Source of the DNA: Acidobacteriota bacterium
Lineage (GTDB): Bacteria; Acidobacteriota; Terriglobia; Terriglobales; SCQP01
Direction of reading: 5' to 3'
Assembly (NCBI GenBank): GCA_021823305.1
Contig: JAKAOE010000059.1
Span: 1-8,277 of the forward strand
Length of the DNA: 8,277 nucleotides
Positions 6,374 through 8,277 of this stretch are shown here, one piece after another; position 1 is the stretch's first letter; each line of letters starts with the position of its first letter. The translations under genes and the position numbers were made by a program. The notes under the pieces were generated by a model that was given only the letters and a program-made list of their open reading frames with translations, was not told where the DNA came from and ran no database searches.

Positions 6374-6415
6374 GGCGAAGGCAAGGCCACACGGCCGGAT
6401 GCCGGGCCGGCGGGC

Positions 6416-7954
6416 TTAGTGCACCACGCGCAAGTACCGCGGCCAGGAGGTCTGGGCGTCGCCGAGCGTCCGCGCCAGCGTCAGCTTGGCGACGTTGTCC
6501 GCGTAAACGCTGTTGATCCAGTCCTGCTCGGCCGTGGCCACCGCCTGCTGCGCCTGGATCAGCTCGACGGTGTTGATCACGCCGGCCTGAAAACGGTCGC
6601 GGGTCATCTGCAGCGCCTGCTGCGCCACCGCCAGGTTGGCGCGGGCGACGCTGACTTCGCTGGCCGCGGCGCCGAGGTCCAGGAAGGCCTCGCGCACCTG
6701 GGCTTCGATCTGTGCTCGCAGATCCTGCAGCTCGGCCTGGCGCTGATCCAGAGCGGCATGCGCCTGCTGCACGTCGCCGGCGACGCGCCCGCCCTGCCAG
6801 AGGGGAATGCGCACCGTGCCGATCACCGTGAACACGCCGTGCGAGGACGACCAGGGGGCGGCGCCGATCACGCCGTAGGCACCGCTGACGTCGGCCGACG
6901 GCAGGCGCTCGTCCCGGGCGGCGGCCAGAGCCGCCTTCGCCGCCGCCGCCTGCGCGGCAGCCGCCTGCAGGTCGGCGCGCCGCTCCAACGCCCGCGCCAA
7001 GGCCGCCTGCAGCGTCAGCGGCGGCGGCGGCGCGTAGGGCACGGCGTCGGTGAGGGTGTAGTCGGCGGTGGGCGGCAGGCCGATCATCCGCGCCAGATTG
7101 ATCTTCTGCTTGGCCAAGTCGTTGCGCAGCGTGGTCAGCTGCAGTTGCTGGATCGCCGCCTGCACCTGGTTCTGGTCCACGGTCAGCACGGGGACGGTGC
7201 CGACGCTCTGCTTCTGCCGGGATTGCAGCAGAATCGCGTCGGCGGTGGCGAGCTGGGCGCGCGCGGCCTTGAGCCGCGCTTGCGCCGCGATCACCCCCAG
7301 ATACGCGCCACCCACCCCCAGCACCACCAAGTCGCGGGCGTCGCGCAGCTCCATGCGCTGGGCGCGCAGCGAGTCCTGGCTGGCGCGGTAGTTGTTCAGG
7401 GCGGTGAAGTTGACCAGCGACTGCGCCAGGGTGGCCTGCAACTGGGTGTAGTTGAACGGACCGACGACGCTGGGGAAGGCGAAGCCGGCCAGCGGCCCGG
7501 CGAGCGGCGCGTTGATGCGGATGCCCTGCGCCGCCAGATCGAGCTGCTCTTCCGTGTCGCTGAAGGCGCCGTTGAGATTGGGCAGCAGGGCGGAGCGGGC
7601 GACCAGCGATTGGCCCTGCGCCTGCCGGACGGTGTTGCCCCACTGCGTGGCGCCCAGGTTGTAGTCCAGCCCGCGGGCGATGGCGTCGGCCAGCGACAGC
7701 CGGCCGTGGAACGGCCGCAGGCCCCGCACGCTACCGGCGAACTCACCCGACGCCGCGACGCTGGGGCTGAGCGTGTTGATGCCGGCGGCGGTGTTGGCCC
7801 CCTGCGCCGCTGTCACCGAGCCGGCCTGCGGTGCACGCCCGGAGAGCGGCAACGCCGCCGCCTGCTGCTGCGGCGCGGCCGCCGCCTGCTGCTGCGCCGG
7901 CGCGAACGCCGGCGCCAGGCACACCAACGCGAGCAGGGGGGCAAGGCGCCGCAT
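6416..7954 (-). CDS. TolC-family outer-membrane efflux channel protein
   Basis: An outer-membrane factor expected to form a trimeric channel-tunnel for tripartite efflux or type I secretion. The 512-residue product starts with a Sec signal peptide ([15 protein letters not shown], likely cleavage APA|Q after residue 20), then a Gln/Ala-rich low-complexity stretch to about 85. Two outer-membrane efflux protein (OEP) repeats follow: about 86-290, opening with LSLADAIARGLDYNLG, and about 313-497, opening with LTLQAALARALERRADLQAA. The second contains VRIPLWQGGRV (381-391) and the long helices ending RFQAGVINTVELIQAQQAV. No lipobox Cys is placed correctly, so it is TolC-like rather than lipidated OprM-like. 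The ATG at 7954 overlaps the ndk stop (TGATG); a GTG one codon upstream is also possible. No ribosome binding site is visible, which suggests coupled translation after ndk. No membrane-fusion or pump genes are in the window, so the substrate is unknown. Confidence 0.93.
   Translation of the reverse strand: MRRLAPLLALVCLAPAFAPAQQQAAAAPQQQAAALPLSGRAPQAGSVTAAQGANTAAGINTLSPSVAASGEFAGSVRGLRPFHGRLSLADAIARGLDYNLGATQWGNTVRQAQGQSLVARSALLPNLNGAFSDTEEQLDLAAQGIRINAPLAGPLAGFAFPSVVGPFNYTQLQATLAQSLVNFTALNNYRASQDSLRAQRMELRDARDLVVLGVGGAYLGVIAAQARLKAARAQLATADAILLQSRQKQSVGTVPVLTVDQNQVQAAIQQLQLTTLRNDLAKQKINLARMIGLPPTADYTLTDAVPYAPPPPLTLQAALARALERRADLQAAAAQAAAAKAALAAARDERLPSADVSGAYGVIGAAPWSSSHGVFTVIGTVRIPLWQGGRVAGDVQQAHAALDQRQAELQDLRAQIEAQVREAFLDLGAAASEVSVARANLAVAQQALQMTRDRFQAGVINTVELIQAQQAVATAEQDWINSVYADNVAKLTLARTLGDAQTSWPRYLRVVH
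7854..7896 (-). repeat. Short tandem repeat, 24-base period, in the tolC-like gene
   Basis: A 19-base exact sequence at 7854-7872 recurs at 7878-7896. The period is eight codons and encodes the two Gln-Gln-Gln/Ala units just after the signal peptide (residues 21-23 and 29-31). It is probably a local duplication in a low-complexity exported linker. Confidence 0.7.
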
Positions 7955-8277
7955 CACAGCAAGTCGGCTTGCGCGAAGAAGTACGCGATCTCCTGGCGCG
8001 CCGTCTCCGGCGCATCCGAACCGTGAATGACGTTGCGTTCGATCGAGGCGGCGTACTGCTTGCGCAACGTGCCCGCCTCGGCCTTGGCCGGATCGGTGGC
8101 GCCCATCAGGCGGCGCAGCTCGGCCACCGCGTGCTCGCGCTCCAGCGCCGCCACCACCACCGGACCCTCGGTCATGAAACGGACGAGGTCGGGGAAAAAA
8201 CCGCGTTCCCGATGGACGGCATAGAATCCCTCGGCTTGGGCGCGGGTGAGATGCAGGCGGCGGAGGGCGAGAATGCG
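7954..8277 (-). CDS. ndk: Nucleoside diphosphate kinase, 3' part (N-terminus outside window)
   Basis: NDK transfers the gamma-phosphate from ATP to other (d)NDPs through a phosphohistidine, balancing cytoplasmic nucleotide pools. The frame is open to the right edge, giving 107 C-terminal residues; about 30 residues with the N-terminal KPD motif are missing. Visible are [26 protein letters not shown] with the base-stacking Tyr region, the segment [28 protein letters not shown], and the active site [20 protein letters not shown], where the catalytic His codon is at 8025-8023. All key residues in this part look intact. The Met codon at 8175-8173 is internal, not a start. Its TGA (7956-7954) overlaps the ATG of the tolC-like gene by one base, placing a nucleotide-metabolism enzyme upstream of an envelope channel in one operon. 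Confidence 0.96.
   Translation of the reverse strand, partial: RILALRRLHLTRAQAEGFYAVHRERGFFPDLVRFMTEGPVVVAALEREHAVAELRRLMGATDPAKAEAGTLRKQYAASIERNVIHGSDAPETARQEIAYFFAQADLL

Noticed and set aside
6394..6411. GCCGG/CCGGC hairpin as a terminator between the tolC-like gene and queF
   Set aside because: Only five base pairs with an eight-base loop, no T-run, and such pairings are expected by chance in this GC-rich sequence.
6360..6415. preQ1 riboswitch ahead of queF
   Set aside because: The gap is 56 bases with no A-rich tail or pseudoknot-like arrangement, and the candidate promoter lies against the start codon, leaving no leader.
7919..7924. Lipoprotein signal in the TolC-like protein (Cys12 in LALVC)
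   Set aside because: The residue before Cys is Val and the following sequence fits ordinary signal peptidase cleavage after APA, so a lipobox is not supported.
6419..8026. 535-codon open frame on the plus strand opposite the tolC-like gene and the end of ndk
   Set aside because: Arg/Gly/Gln-rich without motifs and spans two genuine genes on the other strand, so it is an antisense artefact.

Overview
The window is a strongly GC-rich, gene-dense chromosomal segment. Its gene content and protein style point to a Gram-negative soil bacterium, most likely an acidobacterium (Acidobacteriota, Terriglobia-like). The pointers are a very large secreted Asp-box/VPS10-like propeller protein, a TolC-family outer-membrane factor with a Gln/Ala-rich N-terminal extension, and the short QueF and DUF151 proteins. 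This assignment is inference from recognised family features, not a database result. No mobile element, CRISPR array, tRNA or rRNA was seen, and no gap between genes exceeds about 70 bases.

Layout, plus strand. The window opens inside nuoN, the last gene of a respiratory complex I operon (3' part only, to 877). A 68-base gap with a candidate promoter and a hairpin precedes a 1033-residue secreted protein with eleven Asp-box motifs (946-4047). A compact hairpin and an extended -10 box then lead into miaB (GTG start at 4091), followed 11 bases after its stop by a DUF151 bifunctional-nuclease gene (5467-5952), so miaB and this gene look like a two-gene operon.

Layout, minus strand. Reading from the right edge: ndk (3' part, without the N-terminus), whose TGA overlaps the ATG of a tolC-like gene (7954 to 6416), then after a 56-base gap queF (6359 to 5958). 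queF converges with the DUF151 gene with only five bases between the two stop codons.

How the genes relate. Most are housekeeping: energy conversion (nuoN), nucleotide balance (ndk), and tRNA anticodon-loop modification at position 37 (miaB) and position 34 (queF). The secreted propeller protein and the TolC-like channel are the cell-envelope genes. I see no clear new multi-gene system. The points most worth a second look are (1) extended -10 boxes with the same TGCTATnCT pattern placed 5-7 bases before the start codons of both miaB and queF, suggesting leaderless mRNAs; (2) ndk and tolC joined by a stop/start overlap without a ribosome binding site; (3) a Tyr in QueF where the Bacillus enzyme has an active-site His; and (4) the functionally unassigned Asp-box protein.
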